From Paenibacillus antibioticophila (lineage in GTDB: Bacteria; Bacillota; Bacilli; Paenibacillales; Paenibacillaceae), in the NCBI RefSeq assembly GCF_000455265.1, contig NZ_HG005139.1:1091850-1155849 (forward strand): 64,000 bases of DNA, given 5' to 3'. The translations under genes and the position numbers were made by a program. Below are positions 1 through 7,693 of this stretch, in pieces (position 1 is the first letter of the stretch; each line of letters starts with the position of its first letter). The notes under the pieces are model-generated. The model saw only the letters and a program-made list of their open reading frames with translations. It was not told the DNA's origin and made no database searches.

Positions 1-2
1 CG

Positions 3-89
3 ATCGTCATCTCGACCATTCCAACTGCGATTGTATTTTTTGTCATGCAGAAGCATTTTGTGGCAGGAATGATCGGCTCGATCAAGTAG
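3..89 (+). CDS. Carbohydrate ABC transporter permease, C-terminal end (partial)
   Basis: The window opens inside a reading frame that runs to a TAG at 87-89. The 28 visible residues end in a membrane helix and the tail FVAGMIGSIK. This is the typical C-terminus of MalG-type sugar ABC permeases (compare the KxFVxGxxxGSVKG endings of the family; the permease at 5502-6386 ends in the same style). The rest of the gene and its operon lie to the left of the window. The family call rests on a short tail only. Confidence 0.65.
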   Translation: MVISTIPTAIVFFVMQKHFVAGMIGSIK

Positions 90-531
90 TGAGTAACATA
101 TATGTTGAATATATGACTGTACGTTGGGGGCAACGTGTGAAGTATGCTTACGATCGTTGTTGTTCGCGGATTTCTATGATTGAACTAAGTTCTAATAGGG
201 GAGAAATCCGCTCACAAAGGCGAACGCTTTCTGCTGCTCGCTAACGGACATTTTAGCCTCTTAGCAGACTTTTTCTCATGATTCGAAGGGTTAACGGACA
301 TTTCGGGCGCTTAGGACGCTCAAACGACTCTGGTTCACTCGATTCTACTCTCTAAGCAGCCAAAATGTCCGTTACAATTCTGGTTCATCCAAAGGCGGAC
401 CGTAAGGAGACATAATGTCCGTAAGACAAAGTACTTACTTCCCTTAGACCAACTACTTACTTCCCTTAGATCAAATGCACCGTATTGCTTATATTGGTAA
501 ACAGAGTTGATCCCTGCTATATCGAATGTAC
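90..531. repeat. Intergenic spacer with dispersed AACGGACATTTT-type repeats
   Basis: There is no convincing gene here. The block AACGGACATTT plus a following CTTAG occurs at about 242-264 and 291-314. It is inverted at about 352-375 (CTAAGCAGCCAAAATGTCCGTTA) and, in a shorter form, at 403-424. A second motif, ACTTACTTCCCTTAGA, is repeated in tandem at about 431-448 and 453-470. The copies can fold against each other. Such palindromic spacers are common between Paenibacillus genes; function is unknown. Confidence 0.55.
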
Positions 532-600
532 AAAGAAACCGTCTCCTATTGGTTTATGGTTGGGTGGTACCACCAGTTTCCAGAGAAGGGTTTCTTTTTG
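532..600 (+). terminator. Strong stem-loop ending in a T tract, with a T-box-like core
   Basis: AAAGAAACC at 532-540 pairs with GGTTTCTTT at 589-597, extended inside by TCTC/GAGA, and is followed by more Ts. The loop carries a perfect 12-base palindrome GGTGGTACCACC at 563-574. That core resembles the GGGTGGNACCGCG box of T-box leaders, but no Stem I is evident upstream and no plus-strand gene follows closely. It is most simply a terminator hairpin, possibly the remnant of a T-box leader. Confidence 0.5.
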
Positions 601-652
601 TTTGACGAAATGAAAGAGGGTGCCTCTTACTTAATATCGGCGATGTGTGCAA

Positions 653-1120
653 TCAGTCTAACCAAACGCAGTCCACAATGTCCCTGTCCACTTTAACAAA
701 TTCTTCGTCTATAAATACAGCTGCCCAACCATGTTCTTCATCCCATGGACAATCAAGCACCAGTATCACACACACATCGACATGCTGCGACTCATACTCG
801 TCTATTGCTGTTTTGCTTTTGGCGTAGATACTGTCTTCCAAAGCATAGAGCGTAACATTTGTGCCTGTATGCTTTACAAGGTCTGCGGGCGACTTCATTT
901 CCGGCCAATACTCTTTATTTTGCTCCTCGTCATCAGGACCCCATTGTTCGTACATATCATCATAATAAAGAGTGATAAAGGCTTCTAACATCTCAGTTTC
1001 CAGTGCAGGTGTCCATTTTTCTAATAGTCTTTTACAAGCGGCTATGCCCTTTTCCGCATCTTCGCAACAATCATCTTGAATCTCAAACTGAATTGGATTT
1101 AATAGTGTCTTTCCCCACAT
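653..1120 (-). CDS. Small acidic protein of unknown function (possibly DUF6985-like)
   Basis: The 155-residue protein starts at the ATG at 1118-1120, chosen because GGAGG lies just upstream (CGGAGGAAATATC); an upstream in-frame ATG at 1192 has no such site. It is soluble and strongly acidic, with many Asp/Glu and Trp residues. Landmarks are YYDDMYEQWGPDDEE in the middle and CPWDEEHGWAAVF near the end. The Trp-Asp-Glu-His-Gly segment recalls Firmicute DUF6985/immunity-like proteins, but I cannot confirm this. It is monocistronic; the next leftward structure is the hairpin at 532-600. Function is not assigned. Confidence 0.7.
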   Translation of the reverse strand: MWGKTLLNPIQFEIQDDCCEDAEKGIAACKRLLEKWTPALETEMLEAFITLYYDDMYEQWGPDDEEQNKEYWPEMKSPADLVKHTGTNVTLYALEDSIYAKSKTAIDEYESQHVDVCVILVLDCPWDEEHGWAAVFIDEEFVKVDRDIVDCVWLD

Positions 1121-1243
1121 GATATTTCCTCCGAAAGTATAAGTTCTCTTTATGTAAACAATGAGCAACTCGAGTTTTGTATAGAAAAGCATACCACATT
1201 TTTCAGCAACCTTTCACCAGCTTTAGCCAACAATTGATTGAAC

Positions 1244-1336
1244 TTATACTTGATAGATCTGAACAGGTGAAGTATAGGCCAGGCTATCCAACCGACTCAA
1301 GTAGCTTTTTTTCAGTGCCTCAAATTTATCCATTCC
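1244..1336 (-). pseudogene. Relic: duplicated 3' end of a CdsA-like gene
   Basis: Bases 1262-1330 match 1891-1959, the 3' end of the intact CdsA-like gene, at 64 of 69 positions by my alignment. Read on the minus strand this gives GMDKFEALKKSYLSRLDSLA and then YTSPV, against the intact DDKFEALKKSYLSRVDSLAYTSPV. The frame then diverges to its own stop at 1244-1246. The 5' part of the gene is missing. The mismatches keep the frame open and the changes conservative, which suggests a decayed paralogue and not a recent copy. Confidence 0.6.
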
Positions 1337-1347
1337 CGGACTGAAAC

Positions 1348-1839
1348 TCAAATCAAGTCTATGTCAATATCAGAGCGCGTCTTTTCACGAAACACCATGT
1401 GCCACTCCACATGTTCCACCGGCTCAAAATGCAGCGCGGAGCAGGCCACCCGGAGTTTACCTTGGTTGCCGCGACCGAACACGACAGCGGTTGGGTCATT
1501 CGCCCCAGCGCTGGTACCGATGCAGAAAACATCGCCGTTTGCCTGCGGCTCCATTGGGTCGTTGTGTTTTTGACGTGGGCGGTCGCCCCGCGCGCAATCC
1601 GTGATCATAAAAGATTACGGATGGACGTAATTCCCTGCTGTATTCATCGGACTGACAGCAAACACCATCTCGCCAAAGCCACGTACAAAGCAAAAATGAA
1701 TGCCGTCAACACCTGCCCACCCGATCATTCTCGCCCCCTTTGGTGTACAGAAATAGGGGGGATCGTTTTGTCTTTGTTCCAAGCCGATATGAGATCCATT
1801 TATATCCAGCTTCAAATATTTTTTATATATTGTCTTCAT
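1348..1839 (-). pseudogene. Probable broken gene of unknown family
   Basis: An ATG at 1839 opens a 74-residue frame (MKTIYKKYLKLDINGSHIGL..., then ICF-like WAGVDGIHFCFVRGFGEMVF) that looks coding but stops at 1615, just after NYVHP. A second open frame starts at 1608 with no obvious domain. Proteins with this N-terminus continue well past the PVxP region in relatives I recall, so this copy seems truncated or frameshifted. It lies between the CdsA relic and the intact CdsA-like gene. No function can be given. Confidence 0.35.
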
Positions 1840-1851
1840 TATGTCCTCACT

Positions 1852-2766
1852 TTACATAAAATCAAAGTAATAACGAATAACATGAAAAAGAACAGGAGAA
1901 GTATAGGCCAGGCTATCTACCCGACTCAAGTAGCTTTTTTTCAATGCTTCAAATTTATCGTCAGCCCCGATCAACAAATCTCGCCGCAGAACGGAGACGG
2001 TCAGGCTGCCTAAATAACCGCTTAAGCTAATGAGCATACCGGATACGAACCCGAAGGTTGGGGTAAGCGGAGTAAGGTAAGGGTAAATCAAATAAGACAC
2101 GGCGGTTGTTATGAAAAATGCACAAATGAAGCCTTCCCAGGTCAAATAGGGATTAGCGGTAGGAACGACTTTGTGCTTGCCGAGAATAATCGAAGCCAGA
2201 TGATGTACGACATCATTTAACTGCGTTAACACGACCAGAAAAAGTACAAGTCCCGCTCCGTATTGCGGCGTTGCAAATTGAAAGTAGGCTAAATGGCTGA
2301 GTCCGAACACCATGAGCATCAGTCCCCATTGGGTCGAACTGACACTGCGCAGGAAGCCAACCGTCCCTTTGTTGATGATTCGTGGTAATGGCAGGAACAG
2401 GAATACATAGATGGGGATGAAAATAATAAACATGCCGTACCATTCGATATAAATCCAGTAGAATTGCACAGGGATCGACAGGTAGGCCCACAGATATATC
2501 CGGCGATCGGCTTTCCTTGATCGAATCATGGTGAAATACTCCTTTAATGCAAAGAAGGTAAGCACCATAAGGGACAATAGGGAAACTACAGGATTGAACA
2601 GGGTAGCCAAACAAAATATGAAGAACATCCCCCACCAGGTTTTGATACGTATACTAATGGCAGAGTAGTCCTTGAGAGGTTTGACTTTTCCCAGCACATA
2701 ATAAACCAGATGGATAACAGATAAAATAATAAATATAAGGAGTAACGTATAGTATGAGCTGTCCAT
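1852..2766 (-). CDS. Phosphatidate cytidylyltransferase-like integral membrane protein (CdsA family)
   Basis: The 304-residue protein has about eight hydrophobic segments. The family core is visible as TQLNDVVHHLASIILGKHK at 181-199, followed by NPYLTWEGF. This corresponds to the TQxND...GRHK...SPxKTWEG region of CDP-diglyceride synthetases and YnbB-like proteins, which make CDP-diacylglycerol from phosphatidate and CTP at the membrane. The C-terminus retains the SRVDSLAYTSPVLFHVIRY part of the signature, but the usual K-D-x-x-P-x-H-G-G-x-x-D stretch is replaced by RRDLLIGADDKFEALKKSYL. Activity or substrate may therefore differ from housekeeping CdsA. The start ATG has a weak upstream AAGATGG. 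Confidence 0.8.
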   Translation of the reverse strand: MDSSYYTLLLIFIILSVIHLVYYVLGKVKPLKDYSAISIRIKTWWGMFFIFCLATLFNPVVSLLSLMVLTFFALKEYFTMIRSRKADRRIYLWAYLSIPVQFYWIYIEWYGMFIIFIPIYVFLFLPLPRIINKGTVGFLRSVSSTQWGLMLMVFGLSHLAYFQFATPQYGAGLVLFLVVLTQLNDVVHHLASIILGKHKVVPTANPYLTWEGFICAFFITTAVSYLIYPYLTPLTPTFGFVSGMLISLSGYLGSLTVSVLRRDLLIGADDKFEALKKSYLSRVDSLAYTSPVLFHVIRYYFDFM

Positions 2767-2911
2767 TGCTAATCACCATCTTCTTGCAAGATAAGGATTC
2801 CATAGAAGGAAGTGTTCCCCAAAGCAGAGTTTTCAGCATCAGCAACCTTCAGCAGGGATCATATGTTATTATGAAGGAATAGTTCACACTTGATAAGGGG
2901 AAATTTCGTAA

Positions 2912-3454
2912 ATGGCAGCAGATTGCTCGGTCTTTATCTTACTTACGAATACAGGAACGCTTTTCACAAAAATGATTAAGAGCTATACGAGGGCGCCTTA
3001 TAATCATGCCTCTATTTCTTTTAATCGGGAGCTTTCCGAGCTGTACAGCTTCGGGAGAAAGAAACCCGGCAATCCTCTAAACGGCGGATTTGTACGGGAA
3101 GACATCAAGACGGGCACCTTCAGCAAATATCCGAATACGACGTGTGTTATTTACGAGCTTCAGGTATCTGAACGCGAGGTTGAAAAAATGAAACGCGTCC
3201 TCCAGCTTTTTATAAAACAGCGTAATAAGTACTTGTATAACATTCTGGGCGTCATTGGTATTGCGTTAAAAGAGCCGGTGGAATTTAGCAACTCCTATTT
3301 TTGCTCACAATTTGTTGCAGAGATTCTGGAGCGTTCCGGCATCAAGCTGTGGAACAAGCTGCCTGCGCTCGTTACACCGGACGATTTTCGGCAAAGCGAC
3401 CGGTTGCATTTGATTTACGAAGGTAAATTAAGTGATTATAACGCAGAAGCGTGA
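2912..3454 (+). CDS. YiiX/NlpC-P60-like permuted papain-fold cysteine hydrolase
   Basis: The 180-residue protein has the layout of permuted NlpC/P60 (YiiX/YebB-type, LRAT-like) enzymes. A His lies in APYNHASISF (His32) near the N-terminus and the Cys in NSYFCSQFVAEIL (Cys131) near the C-terminus. These enzymes act on peptidoglycan peptides, amides or lipids; the substrate here is unknown. There is no signal peptide, though the first 20 residues are fairly hydrophobic. The ATG has GATAAGGGGAAATTTCGTAA upstream. The gene stands alone, divergent from the CdsA-like gene. Confidence 0.75.
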   Translation: MAADCSVFILLTNTGTLFTKMIKSYTRAPYNHASISFNRELSELYSFGRKKPGNPLNGGFVREDIKTGTFSKYPNTTCVIYELQVSEREVEKMKRVLQLFIKQRNKYLYNILGVIGIALKEPVEFSNSYFCSQFVAEILERSGIKLWNKLPALVTPDDFRQSDRLHLIYEGKLSDYNAEA

Positions 3455-3743
3455 GATGAATGAAACGTCTTTTCTCAGTCAGGTGGAGGGGGATCACTGA
3501 TAGGGGGGCATCCGGAGGGGCTGGGTCAGTCCCGCTGTCCCAAAAGTTGTTTAGTGAATTTTTTTCCATTACATTCGCCATATGACGCTCAAACCCCATT
3601 TTAGTGAAAAATCTTCGCTTACATTTCCAATAATGATGGATTTCCCTGTTTTAGCCCGCGCTAAGGTCAAAAATTTCACTAGAGATGCTCTCGGACGATT
3701 TTCCTGAAATTTAATGTCCTTTTGTTCACTGCAACCAAAAACA

Positions 3744-3778
3744 AAGGAACTAAGCGAGAACATATCGCTCAGTTCCTT
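3744..3778 (-). terminator. Rho-independent terminator of the sugar transporter operon
   Basis: On the minus strand AAGGAACTGAGCG and CGCTTAGTTCCTT form a 13-base stem with one G-T pair, followed by TGTTTTTGG. It lies 55 bases beyond the stop of the binding-protein gene at 3833. The spacer between it and 3480 contains several TTTAGTGAA motifs but no credible gene. Confidence 0.8.
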
Positions 3779-3832
3779 GGCTTCTTTCAAATCTCCTCCT
3801 GGACAGTCCACTTCCGCTCACTGCTCTACCGA

Positions 3833-5341
3833 TTAGTTTTGCTTGGCATACCATTCCGAGTATTGCTTTTGATATTCGGCGATGTATTTATCCAAGCCCG
3901 CAGCCTTTAACTTCTCCAGCGCTCTCGGATAGACTTCATCGTAATCGACGAACCCGCTGCCAATGGGAGCCAGGTATTCCGTGAACACACCGTTCAACTT
4001 AGTTTCTTCATTCTTGACAGGGGTATTATCGAAGTTGAAGCCAGCCCCTTTGGAAATGATTGCTCCGTCATCCCATGCTTTATATTCGGCAATGAAATCC
4101 TCCGGTACGGAATTATCGAAGCGCATGAAGTTTTTGTTCATCAACAGCCAGTCAGGAATCAGCGCATCATTGTTGATTTTCGTTAGACGGCCATTTTCAT
4201 CCAGTGTAAAGTCGGTTCCTTCGATACCGTAGGCGAACAGATCATACAACTCCTGGTTCTTTTGCAGCAGGTTAAAGAACATGACGTAACGCTCGGGATC
4301 CTTCGCTGCGGAGGATACGAAGAAGGCGGTGCTGTAAGTGCCGCGGCTGATTTTTGGACGTCCTGTGCCCAGGAAATAATTGGCCAGCTTGGCTCCTGGT
4401 ACGGCTTGCGTGATGGTTGCAGCTCCTTCGAAAGGACGTGCCGCTGTCCCTGCCCAGAAAATCGCTTTGCCCGAGTTCCAGTCGGATTGAAGCTGTGGCG
4501 TATTGGTTGCGGCATATTTAGGAATGATGCCTTTTTGATACCAGCCGCGCATCAGCTCGGCGTATTTCTTGAAATCCTCGGATTCGAACCAGCTGATGAT
4601 TTGATCGTCCTCTGCGGACTCGTCCAGCGCAATGAATTCATTTTGCCAGTAGAGATTTTTATCTGTATAGTCGTAAAGCAGCATGCGGCGCGCATCGGTA
4701 CTGGCGTATCCGATCAATTCCGGATGAAGCGCATGGACCTTGTCATAGAATTCTTCCAGTTCCGCCAGCGAGGAGACACTTGTCATTCCGACCTCTTCCA
4801 GCAAGTCCTGGCGAACGAGCACACTGTAGAACTCTGCGGAATTCGGCTTGTTGCCGACCGGAATCGCATATTGCTTGCCGCCCAACTGGAAGGCGGTGAA
4901 GGAAGCTTCATCCACATTCGCGCGTAAGTCCGGAGCGGCGTCCAGATAAGGCGTAAGGTCAGCATATACCCCCTTGGCAACTGACTTTACCATGTAATTG
5001 ATGTCCGTATAAGTCGCAAAGTCCTCGCCGGTAGACAGCATCAAGTCGGTCTTGCCGCCGGCATATTCACTCCATGGAAGGAACTGAAATTCAACCTCGG
5101 CGTTAATCTCCTGCTTGATCACATCGTAAAATTCGGTCTTGGCCAATTCCTTCATTCGATTGGTCTCGTCGCCATAGAGCACGATAGTTAATTTGGCGGG
5201 AGCCATGCCAGCATTCTCGCCTGCGCTCCCTTCCTTGCTGCCTGCATTCGTGTTAGCGCTTCCGTTATTGCCCGAAGAACAAGCGCTTAGCAGAAATGCG
5301 AATGTCAGGAACAAGCTTAACCAGACTCTGTTCTTTTTCAT
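3833..5341 (-). CDS. Extracellular sugar-binding lipoprotein of an LplA-like ABC transporter
   Basis: The 502-residue protein starts at ATG 5339-5341 behind an ideal AGGAGGGG. The signal peptide ends in a lipobox LLSACSS (lipid anchor Cys21), followed by a Gly/Asn/Ser-rich linker. The mature part (LTIVLYGDETNRMKELAKTE...) is a family 1 solute-binding protein of the long LplA/YtcQ type used for oligosaccharides. It is the last gene of the operon permease-permease-binding protein. Its neighbours (GH43, GH28, pectinesterase) suggest a pectin- or hemicellulose-derived oligosaccharide; this is inference. Confidence 0.9.
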   Translation of the reverse strand: MKKNRVWLSLFLTFAFLLSACSSGNNGSANTNAGSKEGSAGENAGMAPAKLTIVLYGDETNRMKELAKTEFYDVIKQEINAEVEFQFLPWSEYAGGKTDLMLSTGEDFATYTDINYMVKSVAKGVYADLTPYLDAAPDLRANVDEASFTAFQLGGKQYAIPVGNKPNSAEFYSVLVRQDLLEEVGMTSVSSLAELEEFYDKVHALHPELIGYASTDARRMLLYDYTDKNLYWQNEFIALDESAEDDQIISWFESEDFKKYAELMRGWYQKGIIPKYAATNTPQLQSDWNSGKAIFWAGTAARPFEGAATITQAVPGAKLANYFLGTGRPKISRGTYSTAFFVSSAAKDPERYVMFFNLLQKNQELYDLFAYGIEGTDFTLDENGRLTKINNDALIPDWLLMNKNFMRFDNSVPEDFIAEYKAWDDGAIISKGAGFNFDNTPVKNEETKLNGVFTEYLAPIGSGFVDYDEVYPRALEKLKAAGLDKYIAEYQKQYSEWYAKQN

Positions 5342-5501
5342 CTTAACCCCTCCTGAAATATATTCAGCCTTACGGCTTATATTGCAAAGGCAGGCGATTC
5401 CTCTCCGTATGGTACTATGGTACACCAAAATGCCACCATGAGCCGCAGGAATCTCTGCCTGAAGCAATCTTGCAAATGAGTTCGGACGTCCTGGGCGGAA
5501 A

Positions 5502-6386
5502 TCAGCCCTTGACCGAGCCTACAACAATGCCTCTGACAAAGAAGCGTTGGAGAAACGGATACAGAATCGCAATGGGCAGAACCGTCAGACAAGTCATGGC
5601 CATCTTGGCGGTCTCCAGCGGCGGAGCGATGATCGCGCCGCTCACCTGGGCTGCGTTGCCGGAAGCCAGAAATTGAATGTTAGCCATCATGTTGTACATC
5701 ATGTATTGAATCGTGTAGAGCTCCTGATTGGATACAAGCATGAGCGGCAGGTAGAAGTCATTCCAGAACTGCAGCGCATAGAACAATGAGATGGTAACGA
5801 GTCCGACTCTTCCTAAGGGAATCATCATGCTGAAGAAAATACGCATATGGCCTGCTCCGTCCATCTCTGCCGATTCCATAATCTCATGCGGAATACTGCG
5901 GAAATAGTTGGTCATCAGGAACATGAGAAACACATTCAGCAGATAGGGAACGAACAGCCCGATCAGCGTGTCGTTCAAGTGATAATATTTGGTGCTTAGC
6001 AAATACCAGGGCAGCGTGCCCCCGCTGAACAACATCGTAAAATAAGCGAAGAAGGCGAGCACATTTTTGAATCGGAAGCCTTTAACCGATACGACATAGG
6101 CATAAGCCGTGGTAACCAGCACCGCTGAGACTGTGCCAAGCGCCGTTACAAGCAAGGAAACGGAATAGGCCCTAATAATCTGCTCCGCCTTTGAACCGAA
6201 TAGAAACTGATAGGTTTCAAGCGAAAATCCCCGGGGCAGGAAGGAGTAGCCTTCGGCAGCGATTCTGGCTTCCGTCGACAACGAGCCGGATACAGCCAGC
6301 ACAAACGGGATCAGGCAAATAATCGAGAAGATCGCAATAAAGCAATAGAAGAAGATCATCAGCCCTTTGCTTTCTGTGGTTGCCAT
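5502..6386 (-). CDS. Carbohydrate ABC transporter permease (LplC/YtcP-like)
   Basis: The 294-residue protein has six predicted membrane helices. The permease EAA-loop signature ESAEMDGAG is at 171-179 in the loop contacting the ATPase, and the family ending FVRGIVVGSVKG is present. The start at 6386 follows AAGGAGGTATCAAA. It is the second gene of the minus-strand sugar-uptake operon. No ATPase gene is present; in Firmicutes one shared MsmX-type ATPase usually energises such transporters. Confidence 0.92.
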   Translation of the reverse strand: MATTESKGLMIFFYCFIAIFSIICLIPFVLAVSGSLSTEARIAAEGYSFLPRGFSLETYQFLFGSKAEQIIRAYSVSLLVTALGTVSAVLVTTAYAYVVSVKGFRFKNVLAFFAYFTMLFSGGTLPWYLLSTKYYHLNDTLIGLFVPYLLNVFLMFLMTNYFRSIPHEIMESAEMDGAGHMRIFFSMMIPLGRVGLVTISLFYALQFWNDFYLPLMLVSNQELYTIQYMMYNMMANIQFLASGNAAQVSGAIIAPPLETAKMAMTCLTVLPIAILYPFLQRFFVRGIVVGSVKG

Positions 6387-6431
6387 TTTGATACCTCCTT
6401 AAAGTAGGTGAGCGTACATCTGACGTAATAT

Positions 6432-7412
6432 CTAGAAGAGCTTGCTGTCCTTGTCGTACCAGCCGGCCAGTCTATTAGCCGCCAGCACCAGAAGGAAGCC
6501 AAAGACGGATTGATAGAGCGTGATCGCCGATGCAAAGCCGAACTCGCCGGAACGAATGGCCGTGCGGTAGACATACACATCGATAATGTCGGTTGTTGGC
6601 AGCAGCAGCGGATTCAGGAAGGTGACCCCCATGATCATGCTGAGATCTCCCTTGAGCATGCCGCCGATGCTCAGCAGCGTCATTAGAATAATGGAAGGAA
6701 TCAGCATCGGCAGCGTGATTCGGGTAATAAGCTGCCATCTGGAGGCGCCGTCGATCCGTCCGGCCTCATAATAGGAAGTATCAATGCCCTGCAGCACGGC
6801 GTAGTAGATGATGGCGCCATAGCCTGCGCTTTTCCAGATATTCGCCAGCACCAATATGATGACGAACAGCCATGGGCTGGAGTACCATTCAACTTCGGGG
6901 ATGCCAATAGCTGTGAACAGCTGGTTCAGAATCCCTTTGTCGTAATCGAGCAAGGAGAAGAGAATTGCCCCGATAATGATCCAGGAAATAAAGTAAGGGA
7001 AGAACATGACGCTTTGCGTTACTTTAATGAACCATTTGCTGCGCAGCTCATTCAAAATAATAGCGATCGCTACCGAGAAGAACGTACCGGTCAGCATATA
7101 CAGCGCGTTCAGCATCACGGTATTGCGGGTGGCTCTGAAGGCTTCCTCCATGCTGGAGAAGAAGAATTCGAAATTGGAGAATCCTGCCCAGGGACTGCCG
7201 AATATGCCGTCATTAAAGTTGTAATTTTTGAAGACCAGGATCAGTCCGCTCATCGGCAGGTACGCGAAAAGAATCAGAACGATGATCCCCGGGAGAGCGA
7301 GCAGATAAAGCGAGCCATCCTTCCGAAGGGCTTTACGGAAGCTTCCGGGTTTCGGGGTTCGGGACTTCGGGACATTTCGTCCGGGGACCTCCGGTAAGGT
7401 CTCTTGCATCAT
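6432..7412 (-). CDS. Sugar ABC transporter permease (LplB-like)
   Basis: The 326-residue protein has a cytoplasmic basic N-terminus, then LALPGIIVLILFAYLPM and five further helices. The EAA loop is visible as SYYEAGRIDGASRWQ around residue 220. This is the LplB/YtcP partner type. Two adjacent ATG codons (7412 and 7409) follow AAAGGAG. It is the first gene of the operon and sits directly behind a cre-like site at 7432-7445. Confidence 0.92.
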   Translation of the reverse strand: MMQETLPEVPGRNVPKSRTPKPGSFRKALRKDGSLYLLALPGIIVLILFAYLPMSGLILVFKNYNFNDGIFGSPWAGFSNFEFFFSSMEEAFRATRNTVMLNALYMLTGTFFSVAIAIILNELRSKWFIKVTQSVMFFPYFISWIIIGAILFSLLDYDKGILNQLFTAIGIPEVEWYSSPWLFVIILVLANIWKSAGYGAIIYYAVLQGIDTSYYEAGRIDGASRWQLITRITLPMLIPSIILMTLLSIGGMLKGDLSMIMGVTFLNPLLLPTTDIIDVYVYRTAIRSGEFGFASAITLYQSVFGFLLVLAANRLAGWYDKDSKLF

Positions 7413-7431
7413 GACCGGTTCAACTCCTTTA

Positions 7432-7445
7432 TGTTAGCGTTAACA
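7432..7445. promoter_or_regulatory. Candidate cre (CcpA operator)
   Basis: TGTTAGCGTTAACA matches the Bacillus cre consensus TGWNANCGNTNWCA at every fixed position on both strands. It sits inside a longer palindrome ATGTTA-N4-TAACAT (7431-7446). It lies 20 bases upstream of the permease start, which would place it in the leader or over the promoter. CcpA binding would then repress sugar uptake when preferred carbon sources are present. Confidence 0.65.
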
Positions 7446-7618
7446 TTTTGCTGCGTCCTGGCGATTGGGCCAACGCTCTTTATATGGCAGAGCATAAATC
7501 AGCGGTTTATGAAAGCGCCATCATAATAATCGAGAAAAGGTTAAAAAAAGCGGATTTTCAAGGCTTAAAAAAACCGGAAAAGCTTCGTTTTTTTGTTGTA
7601 TCGGCTCGAATGCCCATG

Positions 7619-7676
7619 AAAAAAGGGATTATCTTTAGCCTGCCGAAAGGTAAGGAGGCTTCAGATATCCCTTTTA
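7619..7676 (-). terminator. Terminator of the AraC/Cache regulator gene
   Basis: On the minus strand AAAAGGGATATCTGAAGCCT pairs imperfectly with AGGCTAAAGATAATCCCTTTT, followed by further Ts. It starts 18 bases past the regulator stop at 7694, so the regulator and the transporter operon are probably separate transcripts. Confidence 0.65.
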
Positions 7677-7693
7677 AGAGGTTGTTCAAAAAA

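Noticed and set aside
532..600. T-box riboswitch
   Set aside because: GGGTGGTACCACC resembles the T-box core, but only about 110 bases precede the terminator without a Stem I or specifier loop, and the next gene is on the other strand. Kept as a terminator-like hairpin.
90..640. CRISPR array
   Set aside because: Repeats are few, unevenly spaced and in both orientations; no cas genes are in the window.
1399..2013. 204-codon open frame on the plus strand
   Set aside because: It runs antisense to the CdsA-like gene end and to the broken frames, has no ribosome site and no recognisable domain.
2213..2635. 140-codon open frame on the minus strand inside the CdsA-like gene
   Set aside because: Another frame of the same strand, without family features, while the gene frame has membrane helices and family motifs.
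3540..3720. Small gene in the spacer after the cysteine hydrolase
   Set aside because: An 80-codon minus-strand frame exists, but it overlaps the operon terminator and consists of repeated TTTAGTGAA-type spacer sequence.
4262..4927. 221-codon open frame on the plus strand
   Set aside because: It is the mirror of the lipoprotein gene, whose product has clear family features; the mirror has none.
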